Assembly (NCBI GenBank): GCA_013398015.1
Contig: VZRR01010901.1
Location: 744,857 to 808,856 of the forward strand
Length of the DNA stretch: 64,000 nt
DNA from: Oreocharis arfaki
Lineage: Eukaryota; Chordata; Aves; Passeriformes; Paramythiidae
Reading direction: 5' to 3'
A program made the translations under genes and the position numbers. The notes under the pieces were generated by a model, which made no database searches, had not been told where the DNA came from, and saw only the letters and a program-made list of their open reading frames with translations. Positions 49,601 to 61,600 of this stretch are shown one piece after another (positions within the stretch are counted from its first letter, which is position 1; every line of letters begins with the position of its first letter).

Positions 49601-52600
49601 AAAATAGAACCTTCAGAGCTCTTCGTAAATGCGACATAGAAGGGAGAGGAATAGTTAAAATTTCAATAAGAATCCAGGTCACAGACTTCTTTACAACACA
49701 GCTGAAGTTAGACAACTACTGTGAGACCTTTGACTGAAGTGCTCTTTTTTCGAATTGCTCAGAAAATTAAATAATAAAAATTTTGAAACCCCCAATATTC
49801 TGTTATTGCTAGGAACTAATAACACTTTAAAGAAGAGATGTAGTAACTCTAACTTGGCCTAGTTTATAAGCTTGCCTGAGAACTGTCACACTACCTTCAG
49901 TTCTGTATATGAGGAAGAGGAGGTTTTTAAAACAGTCAGTGTAGCATTTTTTTGTCTTCAGAAAAGGTGTTTCAGGTACTGATTCTACAATATTTTTCTT
50001 TGATACCGCATGATGGAGAAGGAAGCTGCTTGTTAGTAGGATGGCGATATGTTTTGTGCTTGATTGCATGGCATAGCATCTATCAAAAATTCTTCAAATA
50101 CTCTGAGATCCAAGGACCTCACTAATCTGAGCTCTTAAAATACTGATATCTTGGAAGGATATAATGTTTTAAATAGCTAAGTCCTAAACCTAAAAGAGGA
50201 ATTGCCAAACTATGACAAATCGTTTGTTGTAAAAGTTGATGTGATTCCAAGTATACATATTTTCATCTGCTTATGTTCTTCATTAAGCAATTGGGTTGCA
50301 GCATTCTGTACTTCCTCTTCCCTTCTGGTATCACAAAATCAACACCAGAGTTATTTGAGAATATATGAGATTAGATTTAATACTTGTAACTTTTGTATAT
50401 TTCTGGTGAATTGTATACTAACAGACAGCTGCGCTGCAGTTCAGCCTCTTGGCCTGCTGGGAATTTGGTCTTGGAGACTGGTTGGGGTGTCTTCACTTCT
50501 GATAAAGTTCATGTGAAAGCTGCTTTCTGATGTCTTTTGGTGTATCTGAATCTCAGAGAAGCAACTAATGATATTCATGCTATCCAATGCCATTGTAAGT
50601 CCTCAATAATACAGAGCTTGGCCACTAGAATATGACTGACTAAAATGTATTGAGCTTATTTAATGCCCCTTTCTGTGAATCATAATAGTATCTGTTAATG
50701 ATATTGAGCATCACCTGTTCCTTTCATCAGTCACCTAGGAATAGCTGGTTTGTCAGGAGTTGGAATGGGTTTTGTTGCTAGGTAGTGTAAAGGCCCTCTG
50801 GTTTATTCACTGATTATTTCTTTTCCTTCTGGATCTCATGCATATGACCAATTAAAATCAAATCTTAAGAGTTTGTAGGAACTCTTCCTAAGCAGCTGAA
50901 AAAATATTAGAAAACTAAAGCTGTCACTCTGCCTTTTCCTGTGTTTTGTTTTTGGGTTTTTTTTCTTGCCTTTCATAAGGAAAGGTATCTTTGATCTGCA
51001 TCTCCCTGCTGTGGTGGGATAGGAAGAGATTTCTGCTCTTGAGTGCCATTTTATTGCGAAAATAGTACAACAGGAAGTATTTATGCGAAATACTCTGTCG
51101 CTGCTTAAGCCATAATTTGAAGGTCACAGCAGATGGGCAGACATGGTTGAATATCTTCTGTTTCCTCTGGCCATATTGCTTCTAAAGAAGGGAAAAAATA
51201 TATTTCCCACTGGATGTTTCAGTCTGGTTCTTCTAACAGTAATTCCAATGTCTAGGAAAGCAAAGTTCCCTACATTTGTTTGCTGACTCAGCGAGAGAAA
51301 AGCCTTATGGCAGCAAACTGTAAAAGTGGCTTGAAGAAAACATGTCTTTGGGCAGCTTTCTGCAGAGCTGGCTGTTGTCAGAGGATGTTGACAGGATCCA
51401 GTATAGCAGGATTTCACTGCCATCGGTATCTTCAGTAGTGCTGCTTCCTGTATTGAAGTAAAATGTGACATATATTGGCTTCTGTAGTATGGACCTGAAG
51501 ACAATTCCTCCTCTTTGCACAACATAAAGATAGCTTTAAGGTGAAGCTTTTTGTTGGCAACTGATGCACTGTGCCAGTTAAAAAAAAATCAATGGGTGCC
51601 TAAAAACCCAAATTAGAAGGGTATCATAGTCTGCATTAAAATAGCAGTGGTTTGCTTAAATTTATCTCAGTTGAAATAAGATTAAATAAAAGACGTTTTT
51701 AGGGTCAAAATAGAAAACAACCCCCAAAATGCATAGTTGCAGCTTGTAGTCATAACCTTTTAGCATTGTGTGCTTCTGTGGGCCAGGGTGCCTTCTGTTG
51801 GTTCACTGTTATGTGGCTTCACACATAGATGGTAGTCTTCATTCCTTCACTAACTGTAAGTTTAGGAGTGCTAAGGTTTCCTTGGTTTTTATCCAGTCTG
51901 TGAATGTAGTGTGAAGTCCAGGGGAGCTGTAGATTCATGTGCTGTGGGAAATTTAACATGCCTTTGTATCAGTTTATGAGAAGGAAAAAGGAGCAACTTC
52001 TGTACTGTTAAGATTCTTTTGTAATCTCAGATTTATATAATAGGCAGCTAAATATAAAACAAAAAGGCAACTTAGAGCTTTTATTGGCAAGGGCAGTGAG
52101 TAAGGGATATTTTATTGAAGCTTTAGTGTATGCAGGGCTGTCTGGCTGAACTTGCCCGTCACTGAGGAATACACACTTGATGTGACAGGTAAGTTATTCC
52201 AGTATCAGAACACTGAGGCAGAGGAGTTTATATAGCCTTTTAGGCAGCAGGATATATCAGAATTTTGCTACCCTGACTGAACTATCCAGCATTCAGTCTT
52301 GCCCGATTTACTGGATCCCCCTTTATTTCCTGATAGGATAGGAAATAAAGGGAGAGACTGTAACACAGAAAGTGTTATGTTCATATGTAGCTCTTCCCTT
52401 CAGGAAAAGCAGTGGTCTCCTGATGAATTGGAAGCTGCACTGCTCCATGTTGCTTTTGCAAGCTTCTAAAATCAGCACTACTGCAACATATGGCCAGACC
52501 TGATTAGAGTGCATTTTTCTTCTAAAACTGGAACACTTGTGAATACTTTCATTTTACAGAAACTTTAAAGTTCTCATGGTAATCTCATTTCATGTGTTTC

Positions 52601-55600
52601 TTCTAGTCTTTGGGATATACCATTGTCACCTGATCTTTCTAAAACAACTTGCTGGGGTATTTTTGTTCCTGCTGAGTTTTCTACAGTGGTGCACTTGGAA
52701 AAGTGTATTAACACCTTTTACTGAGATAAAGGTTTGATAATTGGTTTAAGAGGAGAACGTGTATGGAAGACATGAATGCTCTTAACAGAATTGGGAAGAT
52801 CAAAATGGAGCAAACATGGATGCACTGCCTCTTAGTAAGAATATGCTCTGAGGACACTGCAGGATACTTCAAGGACTAGATGATAGCATTACTTCATGAC
52901 TATCCTTTAGGATATAGATAATGGTAGATGGAATTATCACTAGGTAACTAGGTATAAGATCAACATAGACATAATTGTTGGTCGTTTCCTTGCTTTTCAG
53001 GTGACAAGGCTCTGGATGGTTACAGTAAGAAAAAATATGTCTGCAAACTGCTCTTCATCTTCCTGCTGGGGCATGACATTGACTTTGGTCACATGGAGGC
53101 TGTAAACCTGCTCAGTTCCAATAGATATACAGAGAAACAAATTGTGAGTAACTTGTGCTCTGTAAAAGATAAGCTGGTCTATCTAATATCCTGTCTCAGC
53201 TGTGGAGACTGTAAAGAATTTTGCTTCATTCCCCCTGCCCTGGCTTAAAGCCTTATTTTGGCTCTAGGAGTGATTCTGAAATCTTAACACCTCTGTGCAT
53301 AGAGAGTCTTGAACTAATGGCAAAAGCTAGAATGTGCACTCTGCATAAAATTATTATTCTCGTTAAGAAACTGCCTCGAGTTTTGCATTAAAAGGTAAGT
53401 AACTTTTTAATTTTCAGAATATCTCTTTCCATCTTCCTAGGTAAGGTTGTGTTTAACAGGTGCATGTAACTTACTAGCATTTGAATAATAAGCCAAAATC
53501 TCAATTTACCCCCATTCATCTAAAATGATCTTTTGAGTATATGCCAAAATAGACTGAGAAAACACTTAAAACCCGGTAATTAGGGTAGCACTGAACTTAC
53601 TCATTTTTGTTGAATTCACTTAATCTTTCTAGCCTTCACTCTGTCGAAATACCTATTTCTGCCCATATGGTATTGGAGAGAAGTGTATGTGTCAAAGAAA
53701 TCGTGTTTCCTGTTAATGCCACAATAAATTAAGTCAGCTAAAACAGATTTTCCATGTTGTGACTCACAGGGCTATCTGTTCATCTCCGTGCTGGTGAACT
53801 CGAACAGCGAGCTCATTCGCCTGATCAACAACGCCATCAAGAACGACCTGGCCAGCCGAAACCCCACCTTCATGGGCCTTGCTCTGCACTGCATTGCCAA
53901 CGTGGGCAGCCGGGAGATGGCAGAAGCGTTTGCTGGAGAAATTCCCAAAATACTTGTGGCTGGGTAGGTATGACATGCCTCTTTCAAATACAACACCAAT
54001 AAACTTTTCAGCATCTTGGTTCCGTTGCAGCAGATTAATCCGTGCTTGGGCTATACAGCTCTGGCCTTGCAGTATAAATAGTGACAGTTCCAGTAGCTGC
54101 AAGTGCTTTGCCTTGCCTGAGTGTGGAGTTGCCTGTAAGAATGTAGAACTACATGGAAATTAGGACTTTTGGTGTCTTAAATAGGTCTCTACATCCTTGT
54201 TGTGATCTGACTTTTGTTCTGGGTAATTGTGTGTTAGTGAACACTCCTGAAATGTATATGTTTTACTTTTCTGACCTCTCCTGATGAAAAAAAAGAAATA
54301 AATGAACCTAAATAGATGCTTATACAACAAATTTTGTTGTAAACTGAAGTTCTTACGTAAATGTGCTGACTTCATAAGGAACATGATAATATTGATTTGT
54401 GAGCTTTCTTGCTTCCTCTCTTAGCCATGTAAACAGCAATTCATGTAAATGGCAAATAGTCACCACCAGTTTTCTTACTTTGGTATAGCTGAAAGTTTCT
54501 AAACAGACGTGGCAAGCATCTGAAACTGTAGTTAAGTCAATGTAAAGTTTGACCTGTGACTGTAGGGCTAATTTATTTTGAAACTTAAAACATCCAAGTA
54601 AAAACAGTGCATTTAAACTCTTACAGATATGAAATGTTTTAGAATATGCATGGATCTTTTTATAACAAATAAATGTCTTATATTAATATAAAAAGTGACA
54701 TGTGGTATAAGAACTGTATTAATACTCTAAATGTCAGGCCACTGCCCTTGCCAAGTTCTCCATGGAGCATTGTGGAGACAACACTGCAGTGATGAGTCAT
54801 GGGTTTTAATAAGATAACCTTAAAAAGTTCCAAAAATTTCACTTGGGGTCACTAATCGCAGACAGAGCACAGCATCTTCAGTTCAGACTTGTTTAAACTT
54901 CGAGCTGTGTTTATGTTCTGAGATCACTCTTCAGGGTCTCATTCCTTCTGCATTTCTAAGATAATATGTATAAAATATGTTTGTGTACCCGTCCTGTCTA
55001 AGTGACCCGGGCAGAATGAGCACTGTTAGTTACATTTGCAACTTCAGTGTAGCTCTCTTGGCTTAAATATAAATTAGAGATGGGAGGAATAGGTTTGTGG
55101 TTTTGTTTTGTGTTTTTTGACTGAGGTGCAACTTGATCTCATGGAAGACTGATAAATTCTTGAAGAACAGCTGGGCTGAAATTCTACTGGGGATATGGAG
55201 GTTTCTGAACATTTAACCAAGATTGCACATTATAAGCTGCCTCTTAAAACTCTTACTGGTAGTGCTCTGTACATTTTATAGCTGTTGTCTGTGCATTCCA
55301 CAAAATGCTTAATCAACTCCTTTGTGAAAAGGAGTTCACTGAACTAGAATAGTTGCATGCCACTCCCAAAATAGTCCATTTCTGTCCCAGCAGCAGGGAT
55401 GGCAACGTGAATAGATTTGTGGCTTGTGTGCTTGGTGACAGCCAACTGGCATGCTAGCTGTAGGTGCTGAAGCTGTTAAGTAGTTCATTATTTTGATCTG
55501 ACATGCAGGACCTATCAGGAGATCCAGCTTTGGTCACATTCATAAGGTAGTGTGTCTGAACTGTTTGATTTCAGTCAGCCTGCAAGAAGCTTGTTCTTGT

Positions 55601-58600
55601 GATCAGATGAGATGGGCTTTCAGTTCTCATAAAAAGATGTGAAATGTCACTCCCAAGTTGTAAAGAATCATTATAGAGGCTACTAGGCATATGTAATAGT
55701 TGAAAACTTGACTAATTAAACTTAATGGAAAAATTAAGAAGAACAAATACTTTAACATAGGAAGACTTCAGTGAAGTTCTGTTGAAAAGATGCAGCCTGG
55801 GCAGGGATGCTGAGTCAGTGTGAAATCTGGCATAAAGCTGTCCTGCAGATATTGCTGTGCCTTAACTACTATATTGTAAATCTGCATGTATGATATCTGT
55901 ATGTATGTCTTGCAGGGACACTATGGATAGTGTGAAGCAAAGTGCTGCTTTATGCTTGCTGCGTTTGTACAGAACTTCTCCTGACCTTGTTCCCATGGGA
56001 GACTGGACATCTAGAGTGGTGCATCTCCTCAATGACCAGCACTTGGTAAATCAGCTTCATTATGCTTCTTGGGCCTGGTGTGTATAGGAAATGATGTGAC
56101 TTCTGCTCTTAAATACGCAGTTTATTTCTTTTTGAGTCTTTCGAGCAAGTGGGTTGTCTTCAGGCTTTGGGAAGAAAATGGAAGGAGTTGTTTGTTAGTT
56201 GCCTGTATATATTGATTTTTAATAAAGCTTTGTTTCACTGTAGATAGAAGAATGGTATGTACACGTTCTTCTCTTCCTCTGGCTGTAAATAAATTAATCT
56301 TGTGCCTTGTTACACTGTCATATTGCACAGGTGTAATACTACTTTTCCTAGGCCTTTTAAGATTAGATCTGCACTAAAAATTCAAGACTTGATTTGTCAT
56401 TGCTTAGACTTCCTTGTCTTGTGGTGACCATGTCATTCTTACTTTGATGGTTAAAAACCCCTCCTGGTTTAGAAAGGAGACCCTATTTTTTTTTTTCCCC
56501 GGTCCAGTTACTTTATGAAAATAAGGCTATTAAGACCTGTGCTTCAACAGTAATAAGAGTGCTTTAGTCTGCAGTAGTAATATCCAGTGCTTGTGTTATA
56601 CAAAGCCCCCACCTCATGTTGGATTGTAAGAATTCTTTCATGGATGATCTGCTGCATTGAGCTTCTTCTGCTCATGCTTCTCTTGTATAATAAGACAATT
56701 TGTGTCCAGGCTTAATTTTAATACAGCGCTCTTATTTTAGATGTACTAGCCAAACACGAGACAAAGCTAACACAAAAAAATAGCATAAAATGCTCTGCAA
56801 GCATGGCAGTATCATGTTGTTGAAAATTCTCTTGGATTCTGCAGGTGTGTTATTAGTCTAGCTGCTAGCCAAATAAATGGTTTTTTAATGTAGGGCTTTG
56901 TAAAGCAGATAAACATATCTTTTTTGTATATTAAAAAACAGTTGAATTGAAAGGTATTACTGGACAGCATCGTAAAATGATAAAAAATTGAACGTGGGTT
57001 TTTTTGTGTTTCGTTTTGTTTTTTCCTAGGGTGTGGTTACTGCAGCTACAAGTCTGATCACCACTTTGGCACAGAAGAACCCGGAAGAGTTTAAGACTTC
57101 CGTCTCCTTGGCAGTGTCTAGATTAAGCAGAGTGAGTCCAATGATGACCCTGATAATACTTCTCTGTTGATTAATTTACTCAGCTTTCTAGATCAGGTTA
57201 GCTTCCTGTTCAGCTTTCTAGGGTCGGATTAGTTTACTGTACCATTAAATGTGAAGATGATTCAGTGTCACTTCATGTAGGTGCTTCAGGTAACCTGATT
57301 TAATCCTTGTTGCTTACCAGGACAGAAAGCTGTTATGGCTTGCCCAGACTTTCTTGGTTTAATCCCTGCTGTGCTCACTTTGTAAGTGTAATGCCAAAGA
57401 ATAGTTGGATCAAAGAGTGGTTCTACAGACTTCACACAAACCCCTCAAAAATACAGACTGTAGCTTTGATTATCTAAGCTTCTTACAGGATGAATTGCCT
57501 TTCTATTCCTTCTTATGAGCTGCTGCTAAATTAATAATCATAAGCATTTGATATTCTGTAAATGGGTGTAGGGGGTTAAGCAGGGGCAGGGGGTGCAGGG
57601 AGGAGTGGAGGGACATATCTGTAAGTTAACATTTCTGTGCTGGAAAACTGATGTCACTGTTTTGGTTGATTTCCGCCTCCCCCTCCTTTTGGAAGGTGTG
57701 CAAGACAAGGGAGGCTGCTACTTCACAAATGTATTTTAGAGCCAGTTTTATTACTTGTAGTTCACAGAAATGTAGTTTCTTTTCAAATATGAAGATCTTT
57801 TCTAATACTTAAAAGCAAGGGAGTGCTGAGGGAAGTGAAAGGCTGTTCTGTAATGGAGCAGCAAGAATTAGGTAGAATATTTTGAGCAAAGCTAGTGCCA
57901 AACTCGTGGTTACCCTGGAATAAAAGGGGTAGAAGAAATCTATGAAGAGGGGTAACCTAATCTAATCCTTGTCACATTTCATTATGCATATAAACCTCTT
58001 CTGTAAATGCTACCTCTTTTTTGCTTTGCTCTATGGATATTACTGAAGGTATTAGTTGGTCCTTCTGTTTTAGGTAGAAGATACAGGTAGATGCTATCAT
58101 AGCATCTTGTACTTGAATTCCAGGCTCATCTATCAGCAGCCACCAGACTGTTGGCTGAATCTGTGAATTGCTGGAACAAAGAAAGTCAAGCTTTGGGTTA
58201 AACATTTTGATGTTACAAGATGGTTGTCTTGATTCTTTAAAAAAGCAAGTAGGCTTTCAGGAAGAGACTTCCTGGACTACTGTCTCTGCAAAACTGAATT
58301 TCTGTTACTAGCATTTGCTGTGGTGTACTCACACTATGGCAGCTTGCACCTAATTAATGTACTGAACTAGACATTGCTAGTGACACAGTTTTTTAAGCTT
58401 CTGTCAGAGGTGACCTACAGTGTTCGTTGGGTCCTTTTCATGATTGTGAATCAATTAACTTCAGTAGCTGACATGCTGTTTGTTTTACAGATCGTAACTT
58501 CTGCATCAACAGACCTTCAGGACTACACATACTACTTTGTTCCTGCTCCCTGGCTATCTGTGAAACTTCTGAGGCTGTTACAGTGCTATCCACCTCCAGG

Positions 58601-61600
58601 TAATGCACAAATCACAGCAGTGGTTATCTCTGTTTTGCAGTACACTGGCTCCAAAGGGCTACTGCACTGCAGTGTTACCATAGCTTGGAGTGCAAGCACA
58701 TTGTCTTAAGGCAAAGATACTGAAGTTTGTACTCTTGAGTGTTTCTGGTAGCTCTAAGATATTTGGCCTTTTGAATTATGTTGTGTTTAATTTTAACAAA
58801 ATGTCTAAGCAGTGTGCATCTTAAAAATCATTGGCAGCTGCCATTTTAACCATTCATTAGTATTATCAACTATATTAAAGCCTCGAAGTACCAATGTTGT
58901 AGTGCGGATTGTGTGTGGCTTTTGTTTGCACCCAAATAGGACCGTGCCTTGGAATTCTTTTCCCACATGTATGTTGGAGAGTGTACATGTTTTTATGTCT
59001 CAGAATAGTTTAGTTAATTTAAATTTAGCCAGGGGAAAACCTAAGGTAGGGATTAGGGTGTGGAGCAAAACGAAGTTGTCCAACGGCTTGTTCTTCTCCA
59101 GAAGACCCTGCGGTACGTGGCCGTCTGACAGAATGCCTGGAGACCATCCTCAACAAAGCACAGGAGCCACCAAAGTCAAAGAAAGTGCAGCACTCGAATG
59201 CGAAGAATGCTGTCCTGTTCGAGGCAATAAGCTTAATTATACATCATGACAGGTGAGCTGGGACAACACTTCTCTTATCAGTGGGGTTTTTAAAGTGAAA
59301 AGCTGCAGTTTTGTCTTGAACAGTCAATCAGATTTTAATGGGGAGGGAGTAGAGGGGAAAAGAATATGAAGTTGCTTGCTAGACTGGAACACAACCACAG
59401 CAGTGTAATTGAACAGTGTTAATGAACTGTGTTGCTTTGGTTTTTGCTGCTTCTTTATTTGATATTTTGTATTGACCCCACTGCTCTAATCCAACAGAGA
59501 TTATTTGCTCACAGTATCTGAATTTGCATTTCACTAGCAAAGCATTCTAGCAGACACTTTGAGGCATTTTAAGAAATTTCCACTGCAGAAATAGTATTCT
59601 GTATTGAGTGGTCTCAAACCTGTTGCTTTTAACCCTTTCACTTTCTCTCCTGTTCTGTGCAGTGAGCCAAACCTACTAGTCCGTGCCTGTAACCAGCTAG
59701 GTCAGTTCTTGCAGCACCGAGAAACTAATTTGCGTTACCTAGCACTGGAAAGCATGTGCACGCTTGCCAGCTCTGAATTCTCACATGAGGCTGTGAAAAC
59801 ACACATAGAAACAGTTATCAATGCATTGAAGGTAAATATTGAAGTGCGTGGTCTGTTTTTGAGTGTTGTCTTCTCCCCTGCCTCAATGCCCTCTCCCCCA
59901 CTGCCCCAAGCTCCCTGTTCTCTTTTAAGCTATTAATACTTAGGGACTAAATGAGTTACTCTTTGAAGTCTGCTTTAGTTTTTTACCTCAATCCAGCAAA
60001 ATCTTGCTGTGCTGGCAATTACAGAGGTCAGCTTTTGTTGATTTCTGCACCTTGCTGGTAAATCTGATACCTATAGCTGTGTCCCCTGTAACACTGGTAT
60101 CTATCTAACTGTAGAATGAAGGTGAATAATTGTTTAAAAATGTGGAATTTCAAAATTGAGAATGCTGGGAAGACAGTTGTATTGTTGTCTTGCTGGTATT
60201 GGACACTGTTCCTTCACTGTAGTAGCTTATGGGGAATGTTAGAACAGATCAGCTTCCACTGCAGAATTGTAAAGACCAGAAAGCAGAAAGGCACATTCCC
60301 AGGCCATGTTTATGGGACAAAGCAGAAGTCAAAAGAGTAAGACTGATTTGCATGTAAATTACTTGCACACTTGGATGTTTCAATGCTTTTGTTTTCTTCC
60401 AAGTTCGTGCTGTAGCCTATTTATACCCTTGTCTAAGTTCAAAGTATGTATCTGTTCTAGCTGGACTTCAGTTGATACAAGGCATGCCCAACACTAAACC
60501 TGCAGGGAGCTAAATGCTCATTGGCCTGGTAACAATTTAACAATTTCAGCCAGTTATTGGTGTGGTTTTGGCCACTGGTACCAGTTACTTAGTGCGTAGT
60601 GGATCACAAATTTACATAATACTGAAGTGTTCTGTACAAACTCCTCTGTTCTTTCAGCACCTGCACAGATTTGAGTAAGTATGCTACAGAAACAAAACCT
60701 GATTATTTGAATTTTTGTGATATTGTTTAAAAGCAGGAAGCTGTCTGAGTCCCCACTGACCTCTTCCTAGGTGACTGAAAATAAGAAATAGCATAAGAAA
60801 CTCAGAGCTTATATAAAAGGTATATATGAGTTCATTCTGCATCTGAAAAATTATGCAAATGCATTTGTTTTAAATTTGACTGTGGATTATACTGAGTTTC
60901 GTCTCTTAAGTTGCTTGTACTTTCCAAACAAAGATGAAATCATCTTGACCTTTGACTGTCTTTTTGCAGACTGAAAGAGATGTAAGTGTACGACAAAGAG
61001 CTGTAGATCTCCTGTATGCAATGTGTGACCGAAGCAATGCCCAGCAGATTGTGGCTGAAATGCTCAATTACCTGGAGACTGCTGATTATTCCATTAGAGA
61101 AGAAATTGTAAGCTATTGGTGTTTTTCTTATTTGTTTCATAGCTGGATTTGGTACTATAAGTATCATTTATTGATTGGGATGTTGCATAGTTTGTGATAG
61201 AGGTTGCTTTTTATGGTGGTTTAAAAAGAAACCCATACAAAACTACTAAAACAAACAAATCCTTAAGTTTGTAGTCTAATAGGAAAGAATTTAGGTTAAA
61301 CTAATCCAGGGGGCAGGGGGGAACCTCAGAAACTTAAGAATTTTAAAAGCTGATCTTGGTCTCAGGACAGTGCATATAGAAGGAGAAGTGAATTTTATCA
61401 GTGCTTGAGCCAACACATTCTCTACATCTGAGGGTTAGGTCCTACTCTAGTCAATTGTCCAGTAGCTTCAAAAATTAGTGTGGTAAATGCTTATTTGTAG
61501 GTAGAGCTTTATACTTTATATGCTCTGAGAATGTTCAGTCTAAGGGTTCCCGAAAACAATACCTTATAATCAGTTAGGAGGCCTGATACCTATCTCCTTT

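Larger units (their letters stand above)
45346..53000 (+). other. AP2A2: AP2A2 intron 2 (7.7 kb)
   Basis: AT-rich intron. It holds an (AT)7 run at 45371-45384, a 49-base tandem duplication at 48624-48724 and a long inverted repeat at 52319-52352. Reading frames up to 133 codons show no similarity and are treated as noise. Confidence 0.85.

Noticed and set aside
51124..51525. A minus-strand open frame of 133 codons in AP2A2 intron 2
   Set aside because: No family similarity; a second overlapping frame of similar quality is present. Chance is the better explanation.
55315..55336. Nine-base hairpin in AP2A2 intron 4 as a small RNA
   Set aside because: Too short for a microRNA precursor and of a size expected by chance.
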